Assembly: GCF_047948215.1 (NCBI RefSeq)
Contig: NC_134456.1
Span: 76,932,515 to 76,996,514 of the forward strand
Direction of reading: 5' to 3'
Origin: Lycorma delicatula
Taxonomy: Eukaryota; Arthropoda; Insecta; Hemiptera; Fulgoridae
DNA length: 64,000 nucleotides
The notes under the pieces are model-generated. The model saw only the letters and a program-made list of their open reading frames with translations, ran no database searches and was not told where the DNA came from. Below are positions 1 through 12,183 of this stretch, piece by piece (position 1 is the stretch's first letter; the number at the start of each line of letters is the position of its first letter). The position numbers and the translations under genes were made by a program.

Positions 1-1507
1 TGTTTCTTCAAACAACAATACAAAACAATCCTCTGGCTCACAATACTTGAAACTCACATATTGAACTGAAACTGATCAAACTGATGTGTGTGCTCTGTTT
101 TAAATTAATATTACTATGCTAAGGCTAATTTGTACTAGATGCTTTCCAATCATGTTGTCCTCTGCGGTACTCAGTTGCCAATTATGTAGACAATCTAATT
201 TTTTGTTTAAAAATATTTACTACTTAAGTTATCCAAAAAAAAATAATAAGACCATCAAATAAACATGTTCTACAAAAAAAAAATTAAAAAAAAATCATCA
301 AATTTTGTCCATTTGGAGAAAAGGCTTAAAATGCGTAAAATATATAGAATAAAAATCATAAAGTGTAGTAAATAGAACAAAAATTAAAGGCACAGTTACA
401 TTAAAAAATAAGCAAAGCATCTATAACAAAACCATCTTCAAGATGTACAGAATGAAAATGAATAAATTAATTGAAAATTTATTGTCATCAGTCACTTGGT
501 TGCTTTGATGTTCTCTTTTTTTTCTATTTTGCATTAATCTTTTAACTTCAATAGATTTGCTTCATTCTAAATTTTAAATTATAAGTAAGTATTTATTTAT
601 TTATTTTTAATTATAAGTTCATTTTTTCTACAAATCTTGAAACCTCTTTGCATTAAAATTACTAACTTACAAAATGTTCAATATTCCTCTAGAACATTCA
701 CAATCGTCCAGTTTTGTGAGTTTCCTATTGCTTATATTTTGTTGACATAAAACAATATATTCTATAGAAATATTTAAAAAGAAAATATCTCCAGTTCTAA
801 TTTATTATTGATACTAACAAAATTATTTTCTAAGGGTTGTTCTAAATAACTATTTTAGAAAATATAGTTAAACAAATTTACATTCCTACGGCAGTAAATA
901 AAAAGCAAGCAGAACTGTATATCTATAAAAAATTGTTTTTCTTTATATATATGTATAAATTCACAGTAATATAACATGACATAAAATTAATGAACATGAA
1001 GACTGTTGGTTAATTGTTTTTATTAAAATATATTCATATCTTGTAATTATTTAACATTACATTAATAGAGTATAAATGTTTTATAGATGTATATGTTTCT
1101 AAATTTGTAAGATTCAATCTATCACCTACTTCAGAAATCACTGTTTAATTTATGAATGAGCTAACAAAAAATAATAAGTATTTAATGTCATAACATCATT
1201 GCACAGTTATAAGACTAAAATTACTGTTACTACAGAATAAATGGTTGGTTTCAACCAGTTTTTTAACCACTATACTGTTGATATAACAGTATTATCAAAT
1301 CATAAAGAACAATTCTAATACATCATGTTTTTAAAAATTTCCATCCCATTAAGATCCCCCCTAAATTTACTTAAAATTAAATGATTTTCTATTACAAAAT
1401 TATTATTACTCTGAAAAACCTGAATTTTCTACACTATTGTTTAATCTGTTATGTGAAAATACTATTTACTGAAATGAATATGTTTTTCCAAATTATATAT
1501 GTATGTC
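1..1507. other. AT-rich non-coding stretch
   Basis: No open frame longer than about 60 codons and no recognisable coding signature on either strand. The stretch is rich in poly-A/T runs. I see no gene, tandem array or transposon terminus before the mariner end at 1508. Confidence 0.6.
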
Positions 1508-2707
1508 CAGGATCCAGCAGAATGATCTGATGATTCTATAATCATTGTTATGTTGGCATAACTGTCAGCGAGAAGGCAGGACCACTGTCCCAGCTAGCAC
1601 CAATCATACCATTTTAGTTGCCATCATGAGTTGGTCAGGTGAACATTGTGCATTTGTGATTAAAGTCTATTTAAAAATAACGATTCTCTTATCACTACAC
1701 TGTGTTTATTTCACAGACATTTTAATTTAAATTGAAACGTGTCTATTCCAAACAGGAATACAATATTACTGTGGGTAAAAAACTTTTAGAACACATTGTC
1801 TGCTTTAAAAATGAAATCAACTGGATGAAAGCATTGTTGTTGTAAGGTTATCTGTAAAAGCAGTCTCCATGAAGTTCAGTAGTGAGATATGCTGCTGCAC
1901 TATGCATTTTTGATTAAAGTGCAAGAAGAAATCTCCACAACTTTCAGTTCCATCCCTACAAGATGATTTTAGTGCAGGAATTAAATATAAATGACAGGGT
2001 GTCTCATAAAGTACCATGCGAGTTCATCCTCAAAAATGTCCACCATGATGCCATTATTCTTTCAATTAACAAGATACATTTTCACCTCTCAGGATTTGTC
2101 AATAAATAAAATTACCATTACTGGGATGCCAATAACCCACATGAACTTTACCAGCGACCACCTTTAAGTCAATATGTTACAGTGTGATGTGTAGTTTCAA
2201 AAAGCATAATAGGCCCATATTTTTTTGAGGAATCAAATCACAGATTAGCAATAACAGATCATTGGTTTATAATGATGTTGCATGACTTTTTGCTAACAAA
2301 ACTGAACAAGCTTGATGACAGAATTTGGTTCCAACAAGATGGTGCCACTGTTCACACAGCAAGAGTTTCCGTGAATCTTCTTCAAGAAACTTTTCCAGGA
2401 CATTTGATTTCACAACACGGTAACATTCCCTGGCCAGCGCGTTCATCTGTAACTTTTTATTTTGGGAGTATCTTAAATATTAAGTCTACTGTGGTCAACT
2501 GTTTCAATTGCAGAACTCAAAGGAAGCCATTCAACATGAAATTGCGGCAGTTCCAAGAGTGATATTGTTCCAAAATATGCAATATTGTAAGTAAAACTGT
2601 ATAAATTGTTTTTTTTTTTTAAGTTGGTACATTAAACTTTGTAATACTACAAAATATATTTTTTTTATTGCCTCAACAAAATTATCAGATAGTTCTGCCA
2701 GACACTG
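1508..2707 (+). mobile_element. Decayed mariner/Tc1-type transposon
   Basis: A 1.2-kb element bounded by imperfect inverted repeats of about 30 bp. The left end at 1508 and the reverse complement of the right end at 2707 both read CAG, then a TC core, then GCAGAA and ATCTGAT. The interior carries remnants of a plus-strand mariner-like transposase over nearly its full length. Size and layout fit a full-length mariner rather than an internal deletion. The termini are diverged and the coding region is broken many times, so the copy is old and immobile. Confidence 0.7.
1624..2590 (+). pseudogene. Mariner-like transposase pseudogene
   Basis: Reading through several stops and frameshifts, the plus strand resembles a mariner transposase in order. 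It has an N-terminal start of the SGEH..FV type (1624-1665), an HFHLSGFVN stretch (~2080), WDANNPHELYQRP (~2130), PYFFEE (~2216), the second catalytic Asp in WFQQDGATVHTAR (~2330) and a WPARS block (~2433) where the third catalytic Asp has been lost. A C-terminal helix-like tail ends near 2590. In-frame stops occur at about 2112 and 2193. The protein cannot be made. Identification as mariner is firm; the exact clade is not. Confidence 0.8.
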
Positions 2708-2741
2708 TGTATATATACATATATATCAAAAAAAGAACTTA

Positions 2742-2870
2742 ACCACAAAACACAGTAAAAGAAAAACCTAAAAAAACTAATACCAATAGTCAACCTTTGC
2801 GGGATCCCACATCATCAGTCAGTACATAATTCTACAATTACATCAACAAATAACAAAAACAAAAAAGAAA
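2742..2870. repeat. Partial copy of foldback repeat family
   Basis: This stretch is similar to one arm of the foldback elements at 38871 and 39228. All share AACACAGTAAA-like and GGGATCC(T/C)(G/A)CATC blocks followed by TCAG and AATTCTA(C/T)AATT(A/G)CAT. Only one arm is recognisable here, so it is a solo arm or a deleted copy. Confidence 0.5.
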
Positions 2871-2984
2871 TAGAAATTTACAAAACATAAACCCTAACAA
2901 CCACAAAATTTGAAACAATTTAATTGTTACACCAAAGAATAAACATCATCTTCCTTATACACCATCTGTCTTGTAACTTTTATA

Positions 2985-3612
2985 CAGAGTGATCATTTGA
3001 AAAGTTACCACTTTTATTACTCGAACAGCTATCACTCCATTGGATTTCTGTTTGCAGCCATTTATACCATTCTTGGGGGGAACTTTTTTAAAATTATTTT
3101 CAAAGGGATGGAACCCACCCTCTCCACTACACCTACCCCAACTCAAAAATGGTAGTGGTAACATTTAATTACATAACTTGACAATCCAAAAAAAATAATG
3201 AATTTTGTTGAAAAAAAATTAAAATCCGCCGACCCCTTCACTTGGTAGGTGCGAAAAACTTTTTGGGGTAGTATTTTTTTAAAATTTCAGTCCAACAAAA
3301 ATAACTATTAAGTTATGTGATATAACTTCTTAATCCATTTGAAATAATCTTAATCTGTAAACATTGTTTTTAAAATTACCAACGCAAAATTTTGCCCTTA
3401 AATGTTTTCTAAATTTTTAAGGGTTGAAAACTTATTTCTTTTAAATGAGATGATACAGCTTGTGACACCTCATTGGAACCCATTTGAATGACAAGTAATT
3501 TGGTACAAAGAGAACAAAAATTGGTTCAATGGTATTGGTTCAATGGATTAAAAATTATTTCTTTTTTAGATTATGTTGGGATTTTTTTAAGGTTATGTTG
3601 AGAAGTGTTACT
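2985..3612 (+). repeat. Left long terminal inverted repeat
   Basis: This arm of about 628 bp is complementary to 4614-5247. Matching blocks include ATTGG around 3470 with the CCAATGAGGTGTCACAAGC block near 4750, and GTTATGTTG near 3592 with CAACATAACC near 4632. Confidence 0.75.
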
Positions 3613-4286
3613 TACCCAAAGCATTAGGTCTGAAATCATCCGTTCTTTTTAAAAAATATGGGTTTTAGATTTCAACAGCATTGAAAAAAATGTACCAATA
3701 TGCACAGCATTATAACATCAGTTTAACATATGAAAAACCAATAATAAGGTACCTCCTTCTTTGCTGGTAACATATTGAAAGATTGATTACAAGAAGCTTA
3801 ATAATTAAATAAAAACTAATTCAGAAATGAATAATTTTTAATCAAAAAATAATTAATTCTTAAATTCTAATGAACTATTAATTATTACCAACATTAATGA
3901 AGTAAAAATTTCCGTTATTTCAATCAATTAAATTTAATTCAATTAACACTTGGACATTTTGAGTTCAAAAGTTGGCAACAGCAGTCTACAATTTTAAAAG
4001 GTGAAGATCCCATACTGTTGATCGTTGTAACAGGTACGGTTACTTGTTATAACAGGTTATAATTTTCTGCCAATTACTGAAATCTTAGTTTTGATGGTAT
4101 ATTTTTGCAAATTGTTTTATTTCATATTGTATGTAAATAGTGGCAAAAAATATTTATTACATTTAATTCATTGTCATATTTTATTTAAATTGTTTTGTTC
4201 TTAAGTTAAAATTGGGATTTGGTTTGTGTTATTGTTCTACTATTTGGCCTTTCATTTTTTGTCTTTTGTAAATTTGTCTCGCTAAA

Positions 4287-4597
4287 ATGACTTACTATCT
4301 GGAAGAAAGGTCTGAACTAAGTTTTACATATGCAGAACAAAATAAATGTGCTAGAATTACTGCCCAAGTGTTTAATGAACAGGATCTAAATAAAAATGTT
4401 TCACACTCTTACATTGTAAAACAATTCCAAGAAATGGGATCTGTCATGAATAAGAAACGTGCAGGCAAAAGGTTTTTGACGAATTAACTATAGTTGAAAT
4501 TTTGAGGAATATAGTAGCATATCCTAAGAGCTCAATTTGTAAAATATGCCATAAAACTGGGGTTTCTTATGGTTCTGTCTTCACTAAATTAAAATAG
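4287..4597 (+). pseudogene. Transposase N-terminal HTH fragment
   Basis: An open frame of 66 codons (4287-4487) begins MTYYLEERSELSFTYAEQN and includes FNEQDLNKN, QFQEMGSV and NKKRAGKRF. This is the pattern of the DUF4817-like helix-turn-helix region at the start of insect mariner-type transposases (acidic start, AYAE, FNE..P, F..TGSV.NKKR). A +1 shift near 4480 lets reading continue through VEILRNIV and SYGSVFTKL to a stop near 4597. No catalytic DDE/D domain follows, so the element is non-autonomous. Function is inferred by family pattern only. Confidence 0.6.
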
Positions 4598-4613
4598 AGT
4601 AACACTATTAATT

Positions 4614-5247
4614 CAGTAACACTGTATTCCAACATAACCTAAAAAAATATTAATATAATCTAAAAATACCATATTTTAATCATAACTTCAATACCAGTGA
4701 AACAATTTTTATTTTATTTATAGCAAATTATTTGTCATTCAAAAGGGCCTTCCAATGAGGTGTCACAAGCTATATCGTCACGTTTAAAAAAAAATAAGTT
4801 TTCAACACTTGAAAATTTAGAAAACATTTAAGGGCGAAATTTTGTGCTGCTAACTTTAAAAATAATTTTCACAGTTTTAATCCACAGATTTTGATTATTT
4901 CAAATTGTATCATCATGTAATTTTATAGTTATTTTTGTTGGACTGAAATTTAAAAAAAAGTACTACTCCAAATAGTTTTTTTCCACATACAGAGTGAAAG
5001 GGTGGGCAGTTTTCTTTTCACCAAAATTCAATACTCTTTACAGGTTGTCAAGTAATGTAATCAAATGTTACCATGCCGTTTAAGATTTCTTAATTCTGGT
5101 AGGTGTAGCGGAGAGGGTAGGTTCTACTCCTTTGAAAATAATTTTAAAGTTTCTCCCAAGAATGGTATACATGGTTGCAAATAGAAATAAGATGTGACTG
5201 ACAGCTGTTGAATAATAAATGTGGTAACTTTTCAAATGATCACCCAG
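4614..5247 (-). repeat. Right long terminal inverted repeat
   Basis: This is the inverted partner of 2985-3612. A short CA run (5250-5260) lies just outside the element. Confidence 0.75.
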
Positions 5248-5451
5248 TACACACACACACCATCTGTCCCTTTTCTTAATCAATTTTGTAATTTGTGACG
5301 TTCCTCATCAAAATTTTCTTGATTCATCAAGGAAAATGCTGATTTTGTTCATGTTGTAGAGTATTATCTGTTTTTGAAAATATTTAATTCATTATCAGAA
5401 TTAAATCATAAATAAATGTATGTTTATTTATCATCAGTATAATTTTAATGT

Positions 5452-5642
5452 ATGTTTAAGCAGGAATCCTTTGGAATAGTTGAGAAGCATGAAACACTTC
5501 CCACACAAAAAAAAGTAATTAATCCAAAGCACAAGATTAATAAACCATTAGACTGTGAAACTGATGCATGCTATGATTGGCAAACCAAGCAGCCTAGATT
5601 TCCTTGGCAACCACACAAAATGTTTTGGACAAAACAGGAAGT
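5452..5642 (+). CDS. Unidentified small protein, exon 1
   Basis: First recognisable exon of a plus-strand gene. ATG at 5452 is preceded by an in-frame TAA at 5446-5448. A short acceptor-like TTTAAG/CAG follows the ATG, so an unseen upstream exon is possible and this start is provisional. The exon encodes about 64 residues, rich in Lys, Pro, Trp and Gln (PRFPWQPHKMFWTKQE), with no signal peptide or membrane segment. It ends with GT of a split codon at a strong donor GTAAGT (5643-5648). I do not recognise the family. The small basic Trp/Tyr/Pro-rich composition is reminiscent of cilium- or sperm-axoneme-associated microtubule inner proteins, but that is only an impression. Confidence 0.7.
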
Positions 5643-6962
5643 GTAAGTACTTATTTAAGAAACTTAATTTTATCATCAATAACACAAGAAAAATATAATT
5701 ATCCGCTTTATTCTATTATGTGAGGATGTGTTCTGTAATGCTCTGAGTTTTACAGAACCAATACGTTTTTCTGTTAGTTTTTAAGTTTCTTCATATTATC
5801 TTTTTTATTCTCAAAAAGAGCTCTGGTTACTCATTATTTATTTATTCTATTAATCAATCCTCTGTCTGGTTTAACATCACTTCGATTCCCTATCAGTATT
5901 TGTGCTAGATTTTTATCTTGCTAATATCATACTTCCTGAGTTAAACCAAATATATAACTTCAGTTTATTATACAGTCCTCTGTAGATCTCTTTTGTTATG
6001 GTCTTAATTCTTTTTAAATGTAGTTTCTACGCCATGATAAGGTTTTACAAACTTCCTTAATAAATAAATAGTGATGTGTTGCATAACAATTTGTAAGACA
6101 CACTGGTTGAAATTTTAATGAAATTGTTTCAGATTTACTGGAAGTTTTTTCTTGAAAATAATCTAATAGCAAAATAATAACAGATGGGCGGATGAATCTC
6201 TCATCAAAAATGGAAATTAATGAAACATCTGACATGAGATAACATTTGTTCCTGATGTTAAATGTAATAATGAGCAACTTAACCAGGAACATTAATAAAG
6301 ATATTCTAAACACATTTATCACACTACTAAAAGCTGGATATTGTTAACAATAATTAAAAGATTATTATATTATGAATTCCATGTAGATTCCATTAGAATA
6401 TGATGTTCCGCTGCTCAAATAAGTTCATATATGTTCTTTTCATTTATGCTTGCTTTAACAGCAGGTTGGTTATATCAATGTTAAGTTCCTGGATCCTGGA
6501 CAGTAGGAAAAAATCTCCTGTATTCTATATACCTTCGATGAGGAAAAAATTATGTTAAGTAGAATTCTTTTCCCTTAAGAAAATCTGCCTCATACTTAGT
6601 TCCCATGTACATGTAGAATTTGTTATAATATAAAATACATTTTAAAATAAAGTCAGAATAGTGTGCAAGGGCTACTGAAGAAAGAAGTAATGCTGAGAAA
6701 GCATATAAAAACTATGACAAAATTTTTTTCTGAGAAACATATAAAAACTATGACAAAATTTTTTTTAACTGATATTTAAAAAAAAATGTCAATATCAGTA
6801 AAATCAAATGAAAAATAAAATATGCAAAAAAAATCTTTGATTGAATATAACTAAAACTTAAATAAAAATCACATTAAATTTTGTAAATTACATGTACAGT
6901 ATTGATAAATTAACTTTTAAAGAAAATATTTTTCAAATGTAATTTATTATTTTTTATTTCAG
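5643..6962 (+). other. Intron of the small gene, with a short tandem duplication
   Basis: An AT-rich intron between GTAAGT and TTTCAG. It has no coding signature beyond chance frames. It contains a two-copy direct repeat at 6694-6768. Confidence 0.6.
6694..6768. repeat. Two-copy tandem repeat (~37-bp unit)
   Basis: The unit reads TGAGAAA, CATATAAAAACTATGACA, then AATTTTTTT. It occurs at 6694-6730 and again at 6731-6768, separated by one-base differences only, so it is a recent local duplication inside the intron. Confidence 0.85.
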
Positions 6963-7203
6963 TCAAAAACCAGAATACAATCCACTTGAAAAGTCAGTTC
7001 CCAGAAATGTTTTGGACCAGATTACAACATTAATGAAAGAAAATAAATTACGATATCCTCATACAATAACTGACTTGACTTATTCTGGTTATAGACCGAG
7101 AAATACGGCTCACATTCCATTACAGAAAATTCAGTTTGAACCACAAGATTTTTGGTTTACAAGCAATCAGTATTACGGTCAATTTTATTTATCCAAAAAA
7201 TAA
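6963..7203 (+). CDS. Unidentified small protein, exon 2 (C-terminal)
   Basis: The acceptor TTTATTTCAG ends at 6962. The first base completes the Val codon split from the 5642 donor, so both exons read as one frame. The exon gives about 79 residues: KPEYNPLEKSVPRNVLDQI, then TLMKENKLRYPHTITDL, SGYRPRNTAHIPLQ, and an aromatic end (QDFWFTSNQYYGQFYLSKK) before TAA at 7201-7203. Candidate AATAAA signals follow at about 7273 and 7315. The compact aromatic, charged composition and exact splice phase argue for a real host gene rather than a transposon relic. The intron is 1,320 bp. Confidence 0.75.
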
Positions 7204-9209
7204 TTATAATTTTGAGTTTTTAAATTTCATAACCTGATAAAACTAAATTAAGATAATAATTGTAACAAAGTAAATAAATATTGAAATATTATATTCGGTA
7301 AACCAGAATACAAATAAAATAATTTAATAAAATATATTTTTATAATTGTATGTATAAATACATATTAACTTGAAGGAACTGTAATGAAATAAATTAATTT
7401 AATAGCAATTTAATACATTAATCATTTATAAAATTCTCCACATGCACTTTTTCTCGAAACATGCAACTATCTGATATGAAATTGTGCTTGCATCAATAAA
7501 TCTCATAAAAAAAGAAGATAAATTATGTTAATAGAGTAGTAAACAACTTTGTGATGATAGTATCAGTTGTTAATCATTTAATGATTTCTCCAAAAGGGGA
7601 AATTTTTTTAATTCCTTTCATTGCTGATCCCTTTATAAGTTTGTAATCATAATAGGCATTCTTACACCGACCATGACTATGAAGTAGTAAGTTTATCACA
7701 AAGCATAAATGGCTAGTTTGTAAATCACAATAATAAATATATATTAAACTGAATGCGAAAATGTCAGTAATTAGTTGTAATGCAAGTGCCAGCTGAAAAA
7801 AAGTACTTTTAAATTGTTTTTAAAAAAGCAGCTATAAACAAACTATTACTTTTATGAAAACATAGTACAGGTAAAATTAATACTCAAATTTAAGTAATTT
7901 TTAATTCAACCTATATTAATATATCATTATGAACTTTGTTTTAAAATAAAAAATGAATGAAAGAATTGTTTTTAGGTTTTTTTTTGTAGTACGAAACAGG
8001 AATGGGAATTAAAATATACAAAAAAATCATAACAAAACAATGAATTTACCTAATTTTTTTGAGTAAAGTGACAGAAAAAAGATTCTTTTATTTTCTCATT
8101 GTAAATAATATTCTATAACATCTTCAATATGAATTTTTGGAACTATGTCACTTGGGGAGACTTCAAAGTCAGCTTGTATTTTTACCCCTTTCTATTTCTT
8201 CTTCTACCTATTGAAAAGATCACATCAATTTTTTAGACAGCAGTTTCCTTTTTATGCAAAAAAAGAACATGGCTGCATACATCCCAAATGGTTGAGATCA
8301 TAACTGTGCAGTTTTAGCTTTCTTTTTCACTCATAGACATATATAAATAATGCCTGTAGAAGCTAAAATAATTTTTCAAGATATTTTGTTATGAAATTTT
8401 TAGACCCTGCTAGACAATTGCATTCAATTCAGATAGCTGTAGCTGTAAAGTTAAAAATAAAGTCTTTGGGAACTATGGTCCCTAGGGAAGTTATACAATT
8501 AATTTTAGAATGTTTCCCAAAAGAATCCTTTTGTGAGAATTGGAGAAAGATACCACATACACAATAAAATTATTATACATTAAGTACAAAAATGAAACTT
8601 TTGCTTGTCAACTGTATTATATTTTTATGCCAATTTTTTTATTTTGATGAATTGGTGAATGATGTATTTTGAAAATTATTAAATACAAACATAAAATTAA
8701 TTTCAAAACAACAAACCATAAGTAATATAATTAATAAAAGGTGGTTCTGAAAATAAATAACTAAATTAGACTCGGCTGAGTGGATTGAGACAACATTTAT
8801 AAAAAAATTCTGTAGTACCATTTTGTCACAAAAAATCTTTTTTAAGTAACATTAAAAGATTCTTCAAACAGCTGGTCGTCAGTGGTCTAGGATATGATGT
8901 AATATTATCAAAATAGTTAGGTACACTTTTTATATTTTTTTTCAAAATAAACTACAACTTTATAAACATTAGATATATATTTTTCCATAAAAAAGTACAT
9001 ATATTAATAAACAAATCAAAACATCTATCAGAATAATGATAATGCATAAACTGTATATTCATTACTATAAAATTATACAAATCCATAAAAACTGTTTAAT
9101 GTAAATTGAGAATAACATTTTACTTGTTTTAACATTTCACAATACTAGGGGATGGGTTTGGAAAGTAAGTACTGTTTTCAAATATGGTTAGAATACTTTG
9201 GCTGTCTGC

Positions 9210-9250
<41 letters not shown>

Positions 9251-9320
9251 GAGACTGAGCTCTTTTATATATTAGCTTGGTACACAGATACAACAAAATT
9301 TATTCATTTATACATCTTAA
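7204..9320. other. Non-coding AT-rich DNA with a TG microsatellite
   Basis: Downstream flank of the small gene. No protein-like frame is visible. A (TG)n run of about 16 units lies at 9213-9243. I could not find transposon ends in the rest. Confidence 0.6.
9213..9250. repeat. (TG)n microsatellite
   Basis: Uninterrupted TG dinucleotides over about 31 bp, followed by TATGTGTG. Confidence 0.95.
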
Positions 9321-10200
9321 CCCTTTATAGTTCACTGGGATAATTATTTCCCTTCAGACTTAGTTTTAATTTTTTTGTTTCATAGAAATCACTGGTAGAA
9401 TATATTTCCAGTTATCCGATGTATTTTTATACATATGGCTTTCCATAGGAAGCCATATTGTTCTCCTACTCCTGTTATATTGTTTTATGATGCCACTACA
9501 AACAGCTGACATTTTGAAATGGGAAAAATAATATCCGATTGATGTATAGGTTATCTTATGTGTTTGTGATATTTAAACTTTTACAGCAAATATGCGTGTT
9601 TCCTTCTCATCTAAGGAAACTTCTAATGTAAGTATGAAAAACGAGGTTTATTCTTATGTATTTTTATTATATGTTTTTCATGAAGTATTATTTAGCTGGA
9701 TTTGTTTACCTTCTATATAAGCATGTCTTTTGGAGGTTAAAAAATTTTACTGAAGTTATTTTGTTAAAAGAAAAATATAATATGTGAATGAAATTTTATG
9801 TTTTTATGGTCATTAATCTTCTTCTTTTTGCATCTATAATTTTATTTTTTTGATATTTTGAAGGGCAAAGATGTTCTCATTACATAAAATTAAGCCTGTA
9901 TATTTTGAACTAAGGGGTTTGTACAGGATATGTTAAAAATATTACAAAAATATTTATATTCTAAATATTTTTAGTGGTATTACATTTTTAGTAGTTTTAT
10001 TATTCTTACTTTACTTATATTCAAAACTAAATAAAACTAGAATAATGTTTAATCCACCTTATTTTCTTCTATTCTTGTGTTACTTTTTTAAGCTTTGGCT
10101 ACAAGCTAAAAGTATTTTCCTCTTAGTTTTTAGGACTTCATATTTTATTTATTTCGAGAAATGTGGTAATTTTGTCTGTAATTTTTTTTGTCAGGTTCAA

Positions 10201-12058
10201 ATGGATGATCAAGAACTGTTAGAGCTGCTTGAAGCAGAAAAACTGAAATCCAAGCCTTCGACTCTGAAGGTGGTGGAGAATGTGATGCTGAGGATGGTAG
10301 GCTGGTAGATACAAGTGCAAGTACCTCATCAGTTAGGTCAGAATATTCATATTCAAATGTTGGTTTATTTTCAAAAGATGGAAATAACTCTTCTACTGAA
10401 ATTATACTCACCAATAAGTCCAAAATGTAAAAGTAGAAGATATAGCCTGGGTGATCATAGACATTTTACATAACTGAATAATAGACAATGAAGATCAGTG
10501 AAGTGGTGACACTGATAAGGATCCATCATATAGTCCAAACAGACACAATTATTCAATCAAAAAATAGATTTCCATTACTAGATTACTCAAGTAACAATAA
10601 TCTTTTTTGTACTGAAAATGACAATGAAGAAAAAACATATCACAACAAAAATGCACTGAGGATTTCTATCAATGGTGCAAAGTTAGCAGTGATCTCCAAA
10701 TATTTTTTATTTAAATTCTAATCAAAACTTTGGAGCTAATATTCAGATTGATTTTGGTAATGCTACAAAAATTATTGATGATAATTTGTGCCAAAAAATT
10801 TGTGAACAATCAAATTTATAAGGATGACAATGCAGAATTGGATGATGGAAGTGCTTGATGCATTCCTTGGGATTGTAATATTGATGGGTTTTCATTGCCT
10901 TCCTTCTTATGCCATCACTGATCCAATGGTGAGAACTTCCATGTTAGTAGACTACCTACAGTTATGATTTTAAAAGGATTTCTTCGAATTTTACACTATT
11001 TACATATTAATGATAACTCATTAATGCCTTCTAGAGACTCTAATGAGATAAGCTTTACAAAATTTGACCATTATTGGGCCAACTTCAACAAAAATATTTA
11101 AATATGTTTTCACCTTCAAGGTTTCTGGCTGTCAATGAGAGTATGGTAGGATTCAAGGGAAGAAGTTCACTCATACAGTTCTTGCCCCAAAAATCAATAA
11201 AATGAGTGTTCAAAAATGGGTTTGTGCTTGTTCTGCCACTGGATTTGTGTTGACTTTTGATGTATATGACTGGGAAAAAATTATGGGATTACTAAGTTAG
11301 GATTATGAGAAAAAGATTTGTCATCAAATTTTAGAGAAAAAGGTTACCACCGTCTGTTTTTTGATAATTTTTTTAGTTCTCTAAAACTAACAATAATATC
11401 GCATGATCAAGATACTTTTGCTTGTGGAACCATGCGACAGACAAAGGATTTCCTAATGACAAGCTGAAGAAAGATGAGTTAATTGTTAAACATGATCATG
11501 ATTTTGTAGTCTGCTAATGTCAGTATAAAATGGAAAGACTGAGGTTCAAAAACAAACCCAAAGTGAAGAGGTGACATGCCCAATAGTCATTGCTGATTAT
11601 AACTATATGGACAGTGTTATCATTTTGATCAATTGATGGCATTCAGAAGTCCAGAAGATCGTGGGTAAAATTATTTTATTATTTTCTAAATACTGCAGTA
11701 GTAAACAGCTACATATTTTATTTAAGACATGCAAAAATGAAAAAGTTTTGATCAAAAAGAGTTTTACAGTTTCGATCAAATTTAGTAAATGGCCTCATTG
11801 GAAGCTTTACTTCATGAAAGATAAGGGGGTTTTTTGCTATTAGTGGGCATGTTAGAAAGAGATGCTCCAGGTGGTCGCCCTACAGTAGAAAACACTATCA
11901 GACTTAGCAATGTTGGAGATCATCTACCACAGAAAATCAATACATACAGAAGGTGTATGTTACGTTCTGCAAAAGCTAAGGTAAAAAGATGCAATATGAT
12001 ATGTGTCACTTGTGACGTAGCGTTATGTAAAACCTGCTTCGAACCATTTCATATAACA
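10201..12058 (+). pseudogene. piggyBac-like transposase pseudogene
   Basis: The plus strand resembles a PGBD/piggyBac transposase across many stops and shifts. An acidic N-terminus starts MDDQELLELLEAE (10201). The DDE_Tnp_1_7 region follows: RFLRILHYLHINDNS (~10980), KFDHYWANF (~11060), FWLSMR (~11122), a KMGLCLFCHWICVDF stretch (~11212) and RQTKDFLMTS (~11440). Then come WPHWKLYF (~11790) and GGRPTVENTIRL (11870). The C-terminal Cys-rich segment C..M.C..C.VALC.TCFEPFH (~11990-12050) matches the piggyBac zinc-binding tail. The multiple stops rule out function. Confidence 0.75.
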
Positions 12059-12162
12059 CAACTGATTTGTTCGTATAATTTCATGAGTAAACCTTATTTT
12101 TTCTGCATTAATTTTGTTGCAACATTTCAAAAATTTATACAATATGTATAACATTTTTCTAT

Positions 12163-12183
12163 AACATATATATATATATATAT
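12163..12183. repeat. (TA)n run
   Basis: Alternating TA for about 20 bp, then TGTGTGTTATATATA. Confidence 0.9.

Larger units (their letters stand above)
2985..5247 (+). mobile_element. DNA transposon with ~630-bp inverted repeats, deletion derivative
   Basis: The left end (CAGAGTGATCATTTG at 2985) pairs with the right end (CAAATGATCACCCAG ending at 5247). Pairing continues inward for about 630 bp on each side (2985-3612 against 4614-5247), with scattered mismatches and indels. TA dinucleotides flank both ends (2983-2984 and 5248-5249), as expected for Tc1/mariner insertion. The ~1-kb centre carries only the first domain of a transposase. The termini begin with the same CAGAGTG as the elements at 20744 and 40745, suggesting a superfamily of long-TIR IS630/Tc1-like elements. 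Confidence 0.8.

Noticed and set aside
1994..2016. ACAGGGTGTCTCATAAAGT looked like a mariner terminal repeat
   Set aside because: It falls inside the decayed transposase (an NDRVSHK-type coding segment), and the true ends at 1508 and 2707 pair better.
9152..9343. 63-codon frame with a Cys-Val repeat
   Set aside because: Produced by the (TG)n microsatellite.
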